Source: Cristatella mucedo (Eukaryota; Bryozoa; Phylactolaemata; Cristatellidae). From it: 62,000 nucleotides of DNA. Position numbers and translations under genes: made by a program. Location of the stretch: contig WPIO01000045.1 of the NCBI GenBank assembly GCA_009760855.2, positions 395,001-457,000 of the forward strand. Direction: 5' to 3'. Numbering within the stretch: the first letter of the stretch is position 1; each line of letters begins with the position of its first letter. Of this stretch, positions 24,139-35,818 are shown piece after piece. Below the pieces are notes generated by a model. That model had not been told where the DNA came from and did not search any database. It saw only the letters and a list, made by a program, of their open reading frames with translations.

Positions 24139-24175
24139 AATAATAATAATAATAATAATAATAATGCACTTGATC
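24139..24175 (-). mobile_element. Minimal LINE 3' tip
   Basis: (TAA)n tail followed by only about ten bases of the LINE 3' end (GCACTTGAT) before unrelated sequence. Consistent with an extremely 5'-truncated insertion. Confidence 0.6.
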
Positions 24176-24233
24176 CCATTTCCTTTCAAGATGGCTTGTT
24201 TTCTCAATGAACCTATGCGATATAAATAGAATC

Positions 24234-24390
24234 CATTTGTATAGCTCCTTAGAAGAACTGAATCTTTATTCAGGCGCATCGCACACTGTATGCCACGGCG
24301 CTTAATCCCACGACTTCGGCCATCAAATGCATTCACGTTGACCTCGTTCGGGGCGAGCATCTTAATCACTGGGCCAAATCGGCGCGGCAA
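24234..24390 (-). mobile_element. SINE2 copy (tRNA head, LINE-like 3' tail)
   Basis: Reverse complement of GAACTGAATCTTTATTCAGGCGC (LINE-hairpin-like tail), then CCCACGACTTCGGCC (box B side) and GCATCTTAATCACTGGGCC (box A side). Matches the copy at 33000-33147. Confidence 0.82.
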
Positions 24391-26584
24391 GTAGCCACCA
24401 ATCTCGCAACTTGTGGCTGCCAGTTCAGTTGTCATTCAATCTATCGATTAAGCTGTCTAGTTGATGCTTTCTTTTGCACGCAGCTAGAAGCTTTTTTTTA
24501 AGCTCGGCTTTAAATTTTCACTTACTCGCTCGGAGGGAGTAGCGCTTACTTGTAGACACGCTCATTCGGGTGCCTCAATACTCTGTAGCGGTATCCTCCG
24601 TAGCGGTAACGAGCGCCAATCTGAGCCAATCCAATCTGAGACCATCATAATTCACAATTAACCTGCAGTTGAAACCTTACGAAAAGCGATCCGAAGCGAT
24701 GGTCAGTCAATTGTCGTATTTGGGCTTCGAAGTGACATGAACTTTTCGGCTTGGCCAGTTTGTAAGTAACCTCGGCTGCTTTGGACTAGACCACTAGACA
24801 CGGACGTTGCGATCGAGTAAGTAAGTTATGGGCGTTCATGGTTGATGCCGTGCACTGGGCCAAAGGTGCCGGCGATTGGGGCTTCCACGACTCGCTAGCC
24901 ACGTTTCGACGTACCGCATTTGTCCCGCGTCTGCCAGTGTCGGCGGTAGTTGGTGCGGCGTTTATGTGGCGAAGAACTATGGTTCGCAAGTCACTACAAA
25001 GCATGGGCAACCGTGCGGACCTGTGGTATGCACTCGGCATGCGTTTCGATTCAAAATTACGCCGGTTGTGACGCATTCTGCATGTTAGGGACTCCTAGAA
25101 ATAACAGCAGTCAAGAATTGCCACCGCTTACAGGGAGTGATCAAGCTCTGGGTTTATTCTCTTCCAGCGTTGCGAGAACTTGCTAAAGCGGAAAGCTAGG
25201 GCGCTGCGCGAGGTCTCACGATTCTAAGCGAACGACACAGGGTAACGCGTGGCTGCCCGGCGGTTATGGGAGTGCGAGCATTCTTTTATAGGATAACAGT
25301 TACAAGGGATCGCGGAGAAGAGAGAACATTGAATAGCGCATCGAAGAGTTTGCCTCATTCAGAGGCTGAATTTAAGTAAGACAAAGGGCAGGAACGAACT
25401 GCTTAGTTAACGATGCGGATGAGATCCTATTCGCAAAAACAGAATTTCCTTTAGGGCTATCTTGGCGCCAAGGCTGGACAAAAGAATGAGTCAGACTACG
25501 AGGCTTTGATTACTCATTGTGCAAATATTTGAAATGATCTTTGTTGTTAGGTTATGTATATTTATCAATTGCTTAATCCCCAAAAATAGAGACATTCACC
25601 GCTATTCCACGTTATCTTGCTCTTATAATCAGAACAGTGACACATTTTAAATTTAACTTTTCCGAATGTTGCAGATACAGCGATTGCCGATAGTCTGGCG
25701 TTAGTAAAAAAAAGCATACTTTCTGCATACGATGTAATTTCATATATGCACATAGGAATAAATCCTGCGCATTGTAATCTAACTGGGTCAAATTTAAAAA
25801 AAAATTAAAAAATGGTTTTCGTATACCTGCTATTGTTGCTCATCGCTAGAAAAAAAGTCGTTGAGGCATTCTAGGGATAAGTTGTTTCACGCATTAATGC
25901 ATTGCAGTTACTAGCACCTTTCTTTTAGATAATTTTAATAGCATACATAGCGGTTACAATTCAGGAGTACTAAACTCGCCTGGTCAGTTTTTTCCAGCTC
26001 TCTAAGTGGGCACATGCCTATATTGTTCACCGATGGCTTCAAGTGGCATTCAAGCACCAGGCACGGCAATTTATTTGCATCTTCATGACGCTCTGTCAAG
26101 GTCAAAGGCAAGCATGTACTGCGTGCAAGAATTTTCAAATGAGTTGAGAGGAAAGGTATATAACTCAGCCATGACTGCTGAGGATCATGAAAAGCGAAAC
26201 GCACCTCCTTTTATCTACTAGATCTACAGGAAAGCTCTGCAAGCTGAGATTTAAAATGGTCGCTCAACATTTAATGTTACGAAATTACAGCCATCGAATA
26301 AAAATTAGGAATCATGAAGTACTCCCGGGATTTTCGCTCTAAATTGAAATCTGGCCTCAGTTTGTAGGCAACGAAAAGTCTTAAACCCACTTTCGGCTTC
26401 CGCCGCTGCTTTCCTCCTGAATTGACATTTCACCACTTTAGCCTTGGCTAAAGATGTCTCCTTCCCTAAAGATGCCAAATTTCTTTGTGCCCCAGTGAGT
26501 TTCGACTTTCTTTCTCATGTGCTTTTTTTATACGATTTAATGTATGTTAAAAACTTAAAAACTTAAGTCTTTTTTCAAAATCCT
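24391..26584. other. No recognised feature
   Basis: Mixed composition. No gene or repeat family recognised. Confidence 0.4.
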
Positions 26585-26755
26585 CATCCATATAGTTGCC
26601 AAAGAGCCGTCCGTAAAGGCTTCATAACCGCTTGCTGTGGGCCATAAAGGATGGCCTTCTGCAGGGCTCGAATCCACTGCAGGACTCGAATCCACGATCT
26701 GAGACCTGAAGAGCGAGCATCTTTCCTCTAGGCTAAGACCCAGATAAAGAAGATC
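26585..26755 (-). mobile_element. Degenerate SINE1-like copy
   Basis: Retains AGAGCCGTCCGTAAAGGC, GGACTCGAATCCACGA (reverse of box B) and TTCCTCTAGGCTAAGACC (reverse of box A). A 20-bp stretch around the box B appears twice (CTCGAATCCACT / CTCGAATCCACG), a small internal duplication. Confidence 0.65.
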
Positions 26756-27045
26756 ATTTAGTATTTTCAGTTCTCCAGCAAGCTCGTATTATGCTGCCTG
26801 CCTCTCTTAAGCAAAGCTACAATTAGGCAGCAATATATATGCCCTTCATGCTTCGTGGTGTACGCAGTGCTACAATAGTAGTACTATGAGAATACTTCAA
26901 ACGGTAGCATGCGTATCAGGTGCAGCCGTCCAATGGTCACGTTTGCCATCCAGCTGTGTACTTTGCCGTGTTCGGACGCCAAAAAGCAGGTCGCTATAAT
27001 GTAAAGCGGACCTATATTTTCTTTAATTAGCACTGTGTGGTTTTT

Positions 27046-28810
27046 AATAATAATAATATATTTTCATAGCGCTCTCAGAAAACCTAATCTCTCTCTAGGC
27101 ATTTTACTTAGTCTATCTTCTAATTACTAAACCCTTTACGTCTGCTTTTCACTAGGATAAATATACCTTTTCCGAGCTGTCTGAACTCGTCTCAGAACTT
27201 ACCAGGGTAAGGTTTATTGGATTGATTTGTTTCTTTTTGGCTTGAAAAAAGACTGTCGCTTGAACTAGCCATTTTGCATACCGATTCAAGTAGTAGTCGA
27301 AGTGAAGTCTAAGCACATCATCATTGTATTGCCAAGTCAGTATTGTCGGGTTCCAAGATCAGCTGAGATACGTTGCGATCTACTAGGATCCATCTGCAGT
27401 TTCCAAAATAAACCACGAAGCTGCGGGTTTGATTCCATATTATAGACAACAGTTTTTCGGGTTATCTCCCAAAAGTTCACCCAACTGACGTTTTCATGCA
27501 AATCCCCTCCAAAGACTGGGCTCGACGAGTGGACTGGCACTTTGGAACTACGATCCACTCACATATTTCAAAAGAAGCTGCATGAAGCTGTGATCTCGAT
27601 TCCAAGGTATAGACGAATGTTTTCCAAATATACTTCCAAAATGTACAAAATTTTGCACGCCAGCTTTAGTGCAAATGGCCTTCAACGGAGTATCTTGAAA
27701 TTAATTAAATACTTGATCGATAGCCAGTGAAGCTCAAGTTAGAAGTGGTGTGACGTGGCAGCCGCACTGTTGAAGACAAACCAGAACAGCCGCCGAGTTT
27801 TGCACCAGTTGCAGACGATTAAGGGCATTGGCCAGAGTCCTGACTGAAGGTAATTTCAGTAGTCTAGATTCCGCGTCACAAACGTGCAATCGGTTTGGCT
27901 GTCGTACTCTTACCTAAGCAGACCCAAATTTTGGCAAAGTTCCTTAGCTGAAAGTAGGCCGACTTTACACTGGAGATAATATGGCCATCTAATGAAAAGA
28001 AGAGTCGTTTTGGAATTGTAAAGCCGGATGACATGCCTAGTTACGAGAGTTGAGCTAGAGGATCCAATATCGAGGTTAAGGCCTTCCAATTTGAGGGTGA
28101 ACGAGGCTTGCCCATTCCTGTTTGGTTTTCTACATTGCATCGTCCAAATTCAAACGTCCTCGATGTAAGCTACAGGGCAATGAAACAAGTTGGATAAGGA
28201 GCACGGATTGAAGGATAGGCAGAGCTGGGTGTAGTCGGCTGAAAAATAAAAGCCAACTGTGTGATGATGACGTAGGCCAGCGGGAGAGTAGAGATAGTGG
28301 ATAGAAGGAGGCCAAAACTAAACCTTGAGGTACTCCATAATTCAAAGATTCCCTGAGTATAGATAGTGGATAAAAAGAGGCCAAAACTAAACCTTGAGGT
28401 ACCCCATAATTCAAAGATACCCTGAGATGACCTAAAATCATTTACAGCTACTCTATTTTCTCAATGAAGAATGACCTAACCCAATTAAGTGCTGTGGAAA
28501 TGATAACTATGCATGTGCAGAGCTGCTGCAGAAGGATCAGGTAGTCACTATTGTCAAGTCAAACAGTGCTGGAAGATAAATGGGTACCAGCACAGACCCT
28601 CCACCTTGAGGACAGATTTTTCGAGTTCGTTGTACACCTGAAGCAGAGCCTTTCGTTGAAATTGCTATCTCTAAATCGCGATTGGAATTTGCTAAGAGGA
28701 TGTTGTAAACTGATGTAACCTTTTAGTGGCTCGGCCGCGGCACGGTCAAGTGTCTGTGATAAGAATAGCAAGGGAGAGTGGACGAAACTGTTATGTCCGG
28801 TGACCTGGAA
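27046..28810 (-). mobile_element. Decayed LINE copy with internal tandem duplication
   Basis: AAT tail and degraded 3' hairpin at 27046-27105. A stretch without clear similarity (27120-27720) follows, then the reverse complement of the RT region from about 27725 to 28810 (FQLRNFAK-, LNYGVPQG-, LSQTLDRAAAE-like). The frame is broken in many places. Confidence 0.82.
28290..28427 (-). repeat. 69-bp in-frame tandem duplication of RT motif region
   Basis: Two copies, period 69 (AGATAGTGG at 28292 and 28361). Each encodes SLNYGVPQGLVLASFYPLS, the GVPQG segment of the reverse transcriptase. The copies differ at a few positions, so the duplication is not new. Confidence 0.93.
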
Positions 28811-29549
28811 TCGTAACTAAAAGATAGCTTCGGCTGTCATTATAAATTGGTAGCATTAAATTTATTGTACATTGACATGGATGTACAATACATTTATAAT
28901 GTACCGATATACAGTGGACCTGTAAATGATTACTCTTCCTGCATCCAATCGTGGTCCCCCTCACCAGACTCTGAACGCTCAGCTGTGCTTACAGTTGATA
29001 TCAAATCCATAAGCCTGGAAGTCACCACCATCAGAAATGTCGACAGTCCCAGTTATAGAAATTTAAAGGAATACACAAACCAACCTAATAAATTTATGCT
29101 CATATAAATTTTGCTCCCTCCGACTGAATTACCTTTTAAATGCTCAAGGGAGCTGGAATTTTAATTTTACAAGTAATCAGTTGACATGCTTCTATTCTAG
29201 CATCTCTAAAGTGTCTAAAAACAAGAGAATTGATTCATTTAAGGGCTACATATGTTTATTCTATAGATATAAATATGAATACATATATTTTCCTTACACA
29301 GATATGCAAGCATAAGTATATATAATTCTCTAGCCCTGATCATGCTGAGTAAGTTGCTCGGAGAAATAAAAGTTCGTAACCGAACAATGTTTACATTTGT
29401 CGAGCCGTCAGTAGCCAAATAATAATCAACTAACATCAAGGATGACATTTAGAGGTTAACAATTTTAAGAAGTGGAAGGACGAAGGAGCCACCTATTATT
29501 GAATTGTAGCCTCCTTAACATATATAATAATTGACGGTAACGAGTCACG
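28811..29549. other. No recognised feature
   Basis: AT-rich, with short open frames only (86 codons at 28847-29107). No similarity recognised. Confidence 0.4.
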
Positions 29550-29712
29550 AATGACAATACTAATGCATTTGTCTAGCGCCCTCAGATAACTTTTTTCCTA
29601 GGAACTTTTCATATGCTGTAAGGGAACCATGATCGAACGGTTAGTGGTAGCATGCTCAATGTAAGCAAGCATGATATGGTTAGAGGTGACTGCACATGCA
29701 CAGGATCAGCAT
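29550..29712 (-). mobile_element. LINE 3' UTR fragment
   Basis: AGCGCCCTCAGATAAC hairpin remnant then GGTTAGTGGTAGCATGCTC and GATATGGTTAGAGGTGAC, matching the 3' UTR of the intact LINE. It ends at the start of a SINE2 copy. Confidence 0.85.
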
Positions 29713-29713
29713 G

Positions 29714-29860
29714 CCACATTGATTTAGCCCAGTGGTTACGGTGCTAGCATCGACCAAGGTCACGTAGGTGACCAAGATCGTTTGTTCGAGTCGTGAGCAT
29801 GTGGGAAGCGCCTGAATTGAGATATAAATTCTTGTAGGGTTCAAAACAAATGAATTATAT
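29714..29860 (+). mobile_element. SINE2 copy
   Basis: Head TTAGCCCAGTGGTTACGGTG (box A region) and TTGTTCGAGTC (box B), then the tail GGGAAGCGCCTGAATTGAGA with a degraded end. Lies directly next to the LINE 3' fragment. Confidence 0.75.
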
Positions 29861-30354
29861 AAATATACAGCAGGAACTTCACTGGTGAATCTTCGGACTA
29901 CTGCATCCTAGCTTATGCAATGACAAGCTTCCTACGAATTGATAGCACAGCCGACAGTATGTGAAAGGCGATAAGAGCTATTCGCAATGCAATAAAGCCA
30001 ACAGTTGACAGACGTAGCAGGTGTGTTAAGATTTCATGCTCTGCATGCTAGCAGGCAGCCGACTTTAAACGATTTGCTGCCCATGCTGACGTACCATTGC
30101 CCAGAAGGTCCACAGGTGGAGTCAGCTGTACTGTGCTCCACCCTTTGAGCTGCTGCCTGCAGCCAGGGTTGATGGGGTAATTGCAGCACGGGTCCTACGA
30201 CCCTCATAGTCGCTAGCTCCTCTCTGCTTGTTGGCTGGCTTATATGGACGCTATCACCATCCTCTTCTTTCCATTATACCCAAACTGCCGACTCGACATA
30301 AGCATGCACGTATTTGCTGCCATCTTATCTCTCTGTCATCGTAAGTTGCAATAA
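29861..30354. other. No recognised feature
   Basis: No gene or repeat family recognised. Confidence 0.35.
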
Positions 30355-30490
30355 CGTCTCGAAAAAGAGAATCGAATCTCTACCCAAGCGCTTATCGTAT
30401 GCTGCAGGGCTCGAGCCCATGACATCGGTCGTTAAACATGAGAATCTTGAAACGGTCGGCAAAGATAGGCACCCTAACCACTGCAGTTTG
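30355..30490 (-). mobile_element. SINE2 copy, degenerate
   Basis: On the plus strand it reads AGAGAATCGAATCTCTACCC, AAGCGCTTATCGTATGCTGC, GGGCTCGAGCCCATGACATC and GGCACCCTAACCACTGCAG, in the same order as the SINE2 copy at 33000-33147. Ends near 30490. Confidence 0.75.
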
Positions 30491-30547
30491 CACTTAATAT
30501 TCGTTGAAAAGAGGTTCTCCTAAACAGCCATGTAGAACATAGCCTAG

Positions 30548-30708
30548 GTCTAAGCCCAGCGACGAGGTGATTGCATTAAACTAACCAGTAAACGATCCTG
30601 GGTTCCAGTCCTGGAGAGCCTTTATTGCTCACTACATGTTAGGGGGAGACAGCCAAAAGGGCTTTTCTGTCGCGATATAACTAAGGTTGCTAAATCAGCT
30701 GGTCTTTA
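30548..30708 (+). mobile_element. SINE1 copy, degenerate
   Basis: TGGGTTCCAGTCCTGGAG (box B remnant), then AAAGGGCTTTTCTGTCGCGA and GGTTGCTAAATCAGCT, the SINE1 3' end. Confidence 0.75.
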
Positions 30709-30944
30709 CTATAACTAATAGCCTTTTGCCATAATGGACGAAGGCAAGCAAAGTAATGACAGTGGCATGATTGTAGCTGGATAAGACATTGAAGTCACAA
30801 GGTCATATCTATACAGAGGCATGCAGGTTGCTAGGCTGCAATCACCAACACATCATCGATCAAAGCACTAGCAGTGACCTTTGTCTATTGCCTGGGTTGC
30901 TATGCTCAAGACGTATGATCAACGTGGTAGATATTTATATTATA

Positions 30945-31447
30945 CACTTTTAGGTCCCTTCATTCTATGGCTCCAGCCTATCTCTCCGACATACTGCTCC
31001 ATCAGGCCAAGCATCGTACCACCTGCTTTTCGGAATCCAAGTCTAGAAATACCTCGTACAAACCTCAAATCCTTTGAAGACCGTGCATTTAGTTCGTATG
31101 CTCCCAAAGCCTGGAACTCCCTCCCGACCTGCGTCAGAACATCCCCTGACCTGACCACATTTAAAAGGAACCTAAAACACCTATTTAGGACAGCATTTAG
31201 TGGGTCCCTGTGATTCGTCCTTGATGTGCTTATGGGTGCTGACACTGTGCATGCTGCCACTAACCACATTTGCATGCTGACCCTGTGCATGTCACCCCTA
31301 ACCATATTATTCATTTCGTTTGTTTTTTCAAGCATGATTTTACTTACCATTCAATTGCATTTCACTTAAAAGCAAATGTAAAGCGCCTAGAGAGAGATTA
31401 AGTTCTCTGAGGGCGCTTTATCAAGTGAATTATTATTATTATTATTA
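30945..31447 (+). mobile_element. Recent 5'-truncated LINE copy
   Basis: Begins CACTTTTAGGTCCCTTCATT and carries the last about 85 codons of ORF2 (LEIPRTNLKSFEDRAFSSYA to the stop after AFSGSL), the whole 3' UTR, the hairpin (31380-31421) and (ATT)n. It is very close to the intact copy. Possible target duplication ATTATA at 30939-30944 and 31444-31449, though the tail sequence makes it ambiguous. Confidence 0.92.
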
Positions 31448-31449
31448 TA

Positions 31450-31550
31450 TTGCAGCATAGAAGCTTTTACGGCTATCATCACTGAGTGCAGTGGGCACAA
31501 GGATGGCCTATAAAGCAGCCCACGACTTGGATCGTGAAGATCAAATACAT
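31450..31550 (-). mobile_element. SINE1 fragment
   Basis: AGAAGCTTTTACGGCTATCA and AGCAGCCCACGACTTGGATC align with the SINE1 body and anticodon-arm region. The outer tRNA-like part is lost. Immediately follows a LINE tail. Confidence 0.55.
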
Positions 31551-32679
31551 CACCCCTGAGCAAAGTAGCATAGCTTGGGTGCCCCATTACCACAATGTCA
31601 CTCTCGGAACCAAGTGCAGACCAGTTCCTCGCTAAAGGCTTCTCATCGGTTCTGACTGCAGTGAGCATTAGTCTTATGCCCTCATACGAAATATATAAGC
31701 GTTTGGGTAAGGTTATGAATATAGCAGCCAGTTGCCAGCCACGCCACAGTGAGGGGCTAAACCTGGCCTACCAAGAGCGTGCCGATTTGGCAAACTCGAC
31801 GATGAGCAAGCAACCCTTCCCAGGCAGCTCTGCCACCTGCAACGACCGCATAAAAGCAGCAGAAGAAGCAGGCTTCTGCCAGCTGCTCGTTCGCGCGAGG
31901 TCCGTATAGCCGCCTCATTTGCAACACCCCAATGCAAGAAATCAGATCGGGTTCTTTATAGCAGCAGCTTCGCCATTGACAGTGAGCCCAGAGGCCCCTG
32001 ATTTCGCCCGCGCGGCAGCAGCAGCAACTAGAAGACAGTGGGCAGCTGCACTCGGCTGGCTCACGCAAGGCACACGGTTCTTCGAGGACGGCCGTGACAC
32101 ATCCACAGGACGACTCGCGTCGGGGCACACCGGAACGAAGCTGCCGTGTCAGCGATCTTAAATCCAACCTTTGGCAGCCACAGCTCGGCAGTGCATCGGG
32201 CGAGCGGTGGCACGACTACTGGCCAGCGCCAGCGACCGACACTGTCGGGTGGTCGACGGGCAGCAACTTAACAAGCAACAGCAGTGCAGCACGTGACCAG
32301 AAAGCGAGGATTGCCCAATCGGCTGCTGAACGGCAAGCGCCCCACAGGTAGCTGGGTGGGTGGGGAGTGGCGGTGCGCACATGTGCGTCCTCTACCAGCC
32401 AGCCAGGAGACCCAAGCAGCAGAGAAGGCAGCGGCCGCCGGCTGCTCAGCCGCTTTCGCGCTGGACGCAGCACAGCAGTCGCCTGCCGGGACAGAGCACC
32501 AATGCGGCAGCAGCAGAAGGACGAGGCGTTGCAGAACGATGGCGCCATCGGCGGCCCTCGAGGACATACGCGAGTCCTCCCGCCCCCCCCCCGATTGCCT
32601 GCCAGGCGGCATTCGTTCGATTGCTCGCTCGGTCCTGGGCCCGTCTCTACCCGACGGCCGCCCTCTCTCTCTCTCTCTC
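31551..32679 (-). other. Downstream flank / probable 3' UTR of the importin-alpha gene
   Basis: Directly follows the stop codon at 32680. GC-rich with CAG/CTG-rich stretches and a (GA)9 tract touching the stop codon. The overlapping open frames here on both strands have no recognised similarity. No clear nearby poly(A) signal was identified on the minus strand. Confidence 0.4.
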
Positions 32680-32681
32680 TC
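32663..32681. repeat. (CT/GA)9 tract abutting the importin-alpha stop codon
   Basis: On the minus strand the TGA stop is followed by GAGAGAGAG. The repeat begins within the stop codon itself. Confidence 0.9.
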
Positions 32682-32885
32682 ACTGGAAGTCAACACGGAA
32701 GTTGGACGAGTCGGAGCCGACGTCGGGCGCCTTGAACTGGTACTGCATAGTGGTGGAGTCGACTTGCGGCACCAGCTGCGCGTCCTCGTCGTCGTCGTTG
32801 TTGAAAAAGCGATCGATGAGCTCGTACGACTTCTTGTAGATGCCCTCGTTTGCGTGCGACTGCAGGAACTCGAGCTTGTCCAAAC
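32680..32885 (-). CDS. KPNA: Importin-alpha coding exon 9 (C-terminus and stop)
   Basis: Acceptor CCAG then [56 protein letters not shown] and a short tail ending VDFQ, TGA at 32682-32680. The C-terminal helix and acidic patch are the CAS-binding part of the family. The stop codon runs straight into a (GA)9 tract. Confidence 0.95.
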
Positions 32886-35752
32886 CTGGAGCCGAAACAA
32901 GCTCAGAACGTGGGCCGAACGACAGCTTGCTAGCCAGCACTGTAAGGTGGCCAGCCAGCACGCCCCGCATCCCGAAGCCGGCAAGGCAGGTTAGCATAAC
33001 AATAATATAATAATAATTCATTTATATAGCGCCCCAAGAGAACTTAATCTCTATTCAGGCGCTTCACATATGCCTCGGGACTCAAGCCCACGACCTCAGT
33101 CAGACCCTAGTCGGGGCGAGCACCTTAACCACTAGACCAAACCAGTTCGGCAGCATAGACGTTGGCGGCATAATAATAATAATAGCTGATTTAACAGCCT
33201 CCTTTGGATAGTGGCAGAAGAGCCTTCCTTAGAGGCTATCACCACCACTATCAGCAGCATTAAAGGTTCGCCCATCGCAGGATTCGAACACGAACAGCAA
33301 CGGCCTTACCTAGTGTTCCATCACGGCCCACGACGAACCGAAGGCTCATGAGCCAAAATAGGTCACATATAGGTCATATATAGGTCAAAATAGGTCAGAT
33401 TGCCCAGTCGGCAGAAAGGCAGAGACGACTCTCTCGGCCAGCAAGTGGGGTTTGGTCGGCAGTTCAGGTCGGGATACCGGCCTGCTCCTGCTCCCTGCAC
33501 TGCAGGTAGGGCACGGGTCAGGCAGGATGTGGCAACCGAAGGTTCGAGTAGAAGAGAAAGAGCACAGTGCAGGGTCGGGGTGGCTTGCCCCAAGTGACGA
33601 GCCATCCAGCACGAGCTGACATAGAACGAGCGTGAATATAGTGGCTTCGGCAGGTGCGGTTCCCAAAAATTAAGCAACCTCGGCTTATAATTATTTTCCA
33701 CGACCAGGACACAAACGATTTCGCGGAAAAACCTATTCTCTCGAGGCGGCACCATTCTCAGTAGTGTGCCCACGCCCTACATGAGCCTCACACTAACTGA
33801 GCAGTGGGCTCAGTTTTGTTCCCTTTTATTCTTCCTTCCGGCAAACATTTCTTAATTGAGAATGAGGGGCGAGTAAGAGGCAGTCCACTACCTTTCAAAC
33901 TTGCCAAGGCACCTGAATAACTATTGACAAGCACACATGCGAAGAGGTGCAGATTGAAACAATCGACACTTGAGTTCTAAACAAACTACACAGAGTCACA
34001 AAGTGTGAGTGGCTCTGCAAAAGCCAGTTGCTAAGTTCGCTCAAGTTTAACCAGCTTCGTTGTCAGTAAACAGGCCGACCGATATTCTTTCGATTGCCAT
34101 CATTAAATAGTCAAAACGGCTCCGGCTTCCTAAATTAATCCAGCTTTAGCTACTGCTAAGTCATTGCACAATAAGATACTGTCGCTGTGCACAAGTCCAA
34201 ATTCTAGAGAAACAGAGCCATTCCCAACCACGACAATTCATTGCAACATGAAGTACTGAATGCCAGATCATCGCAGCTACAAGGATGAAAACCTTTACGA
34301 AGACTCAGTAATTAAAATTAAGGAAACACTTAGGTCTCTTCATCAAGACAAAACGTAAAGCTCTATCACGTGTGAAAGTATGCTTTTGGTTGCTTTGACA
34401 ACTACATCCAGACGACGGCTACTCTTAACAAATTACAAAAGCTAGGTGATTTTGGTTCCCCATGCACGGTGGGGTGGTCGTGTAGGGGAATGCCTGATGC
34501 ACACTTAAAGGGCTCAGGGATCGAAGTATTGCCGAGTATTGGAAGCTTGATGGTCATTTGACCCCCAAAACCTGCAATGTGTTCAAAGGTTGAGCTTTCG
34601 AACGAAAGTTCTCACACACGATCTACACTATACAATAGAGCCATCGACTGCACAATCAGTGGCCTGATCTCCATTAACAGAGATGTTTCAGCAACGTGAC
34701 CATCAAGTGTTCAAGGGTACACCTGACATGCCTTGTTGGTAATGCCAGTGTGGGCAGAAACAAGCTACCAGCTCAGAGAAATGTGATTACACAGGCGTCA
34801 GGATTACAGGTGTCTTCTGCTAGTCAGTGAGTTCAAAGAATTCAAAACATTAAATTAGTACAATTCACCAGTCGGCTGTAGAGTATGAGAGCCAACACCA
34901 AGATTTTCAGAATGACTGCCTGAATGTCTAAGCTGGTGAAAAGGTAAACTTCTGAGCTATAGGTTACATACGGGGCACGCGAGATTTACAAGCACATTAT
35001 GGTAATAACAAACGTCTAACTTTCGGCTGATACATGCATACAAGATGCAGTAGAGGTAACGATCACATTATATCGTAATGCAGAGCCCAGAAGCAGAATG
35101 TGGAGCTGACTCGGACCAGGACTTAATTACTCGCTTACCCTGCTGCTTGGGTCTCAAGAAGATGCTATAAACGTGTCCAAATGCGTAGCGCACTTAGAGG
35201 TTAGTTCTTAAGAAAAAAGAATATCTTTGTAATACGATAAGCCACGAAGCAGGTACAATCCTCTACTAGGCACAATATTTGTTTCTTACAGTACACCAAG
35301 GCTGACTGAGGGCAGCACTGACCCAAAAGGCCATGGGAGTACAGAAGAAGCAAAGCCGAGGGGTCACACAAAACAAGGCGATCGAGAGCAGCCGACCACG
35401 CCAAGGTCATGCCAAGCCAAGGGCAGCACTCACCACCACACTCCTCCACTTCACGAGCCCAGCGGTTGGTTCCACCTTGTATGCTCTTGGCATCCATTTC
35501 GCCAAGGCGGAGCATATTTTCCAAGCCATTTAAGGCTACCTGACTGACTTTGGTGTCCATCGCCGTTAGGAGGTCGCATAACGAACGAACGCTACCCTGT
35601 TCGGCAATGTATCTACAGAAATGTAGCTTGGTCATCACCTTCGGCCGGATCGCGACCGGAAACCAAGCACACTCAGCCAGCAAAGCCAGCTTTAACTTGA
35701 TCACAACAAGAAAGTGAGCAAGGGAGTGTGCGAGCAAGCGAGCGAGCGAGCG

Positions 35753-35818
<66 letters not shown>

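Noticed and set aside
32216-32994. Open frames of 113-238 codons opposite and beside importin-alpha exon 9
   Set aside because: Shadow frames of the exon and of CAG/CTG-rich flanking DNA. Only the 113-codon frame contains the true exon.
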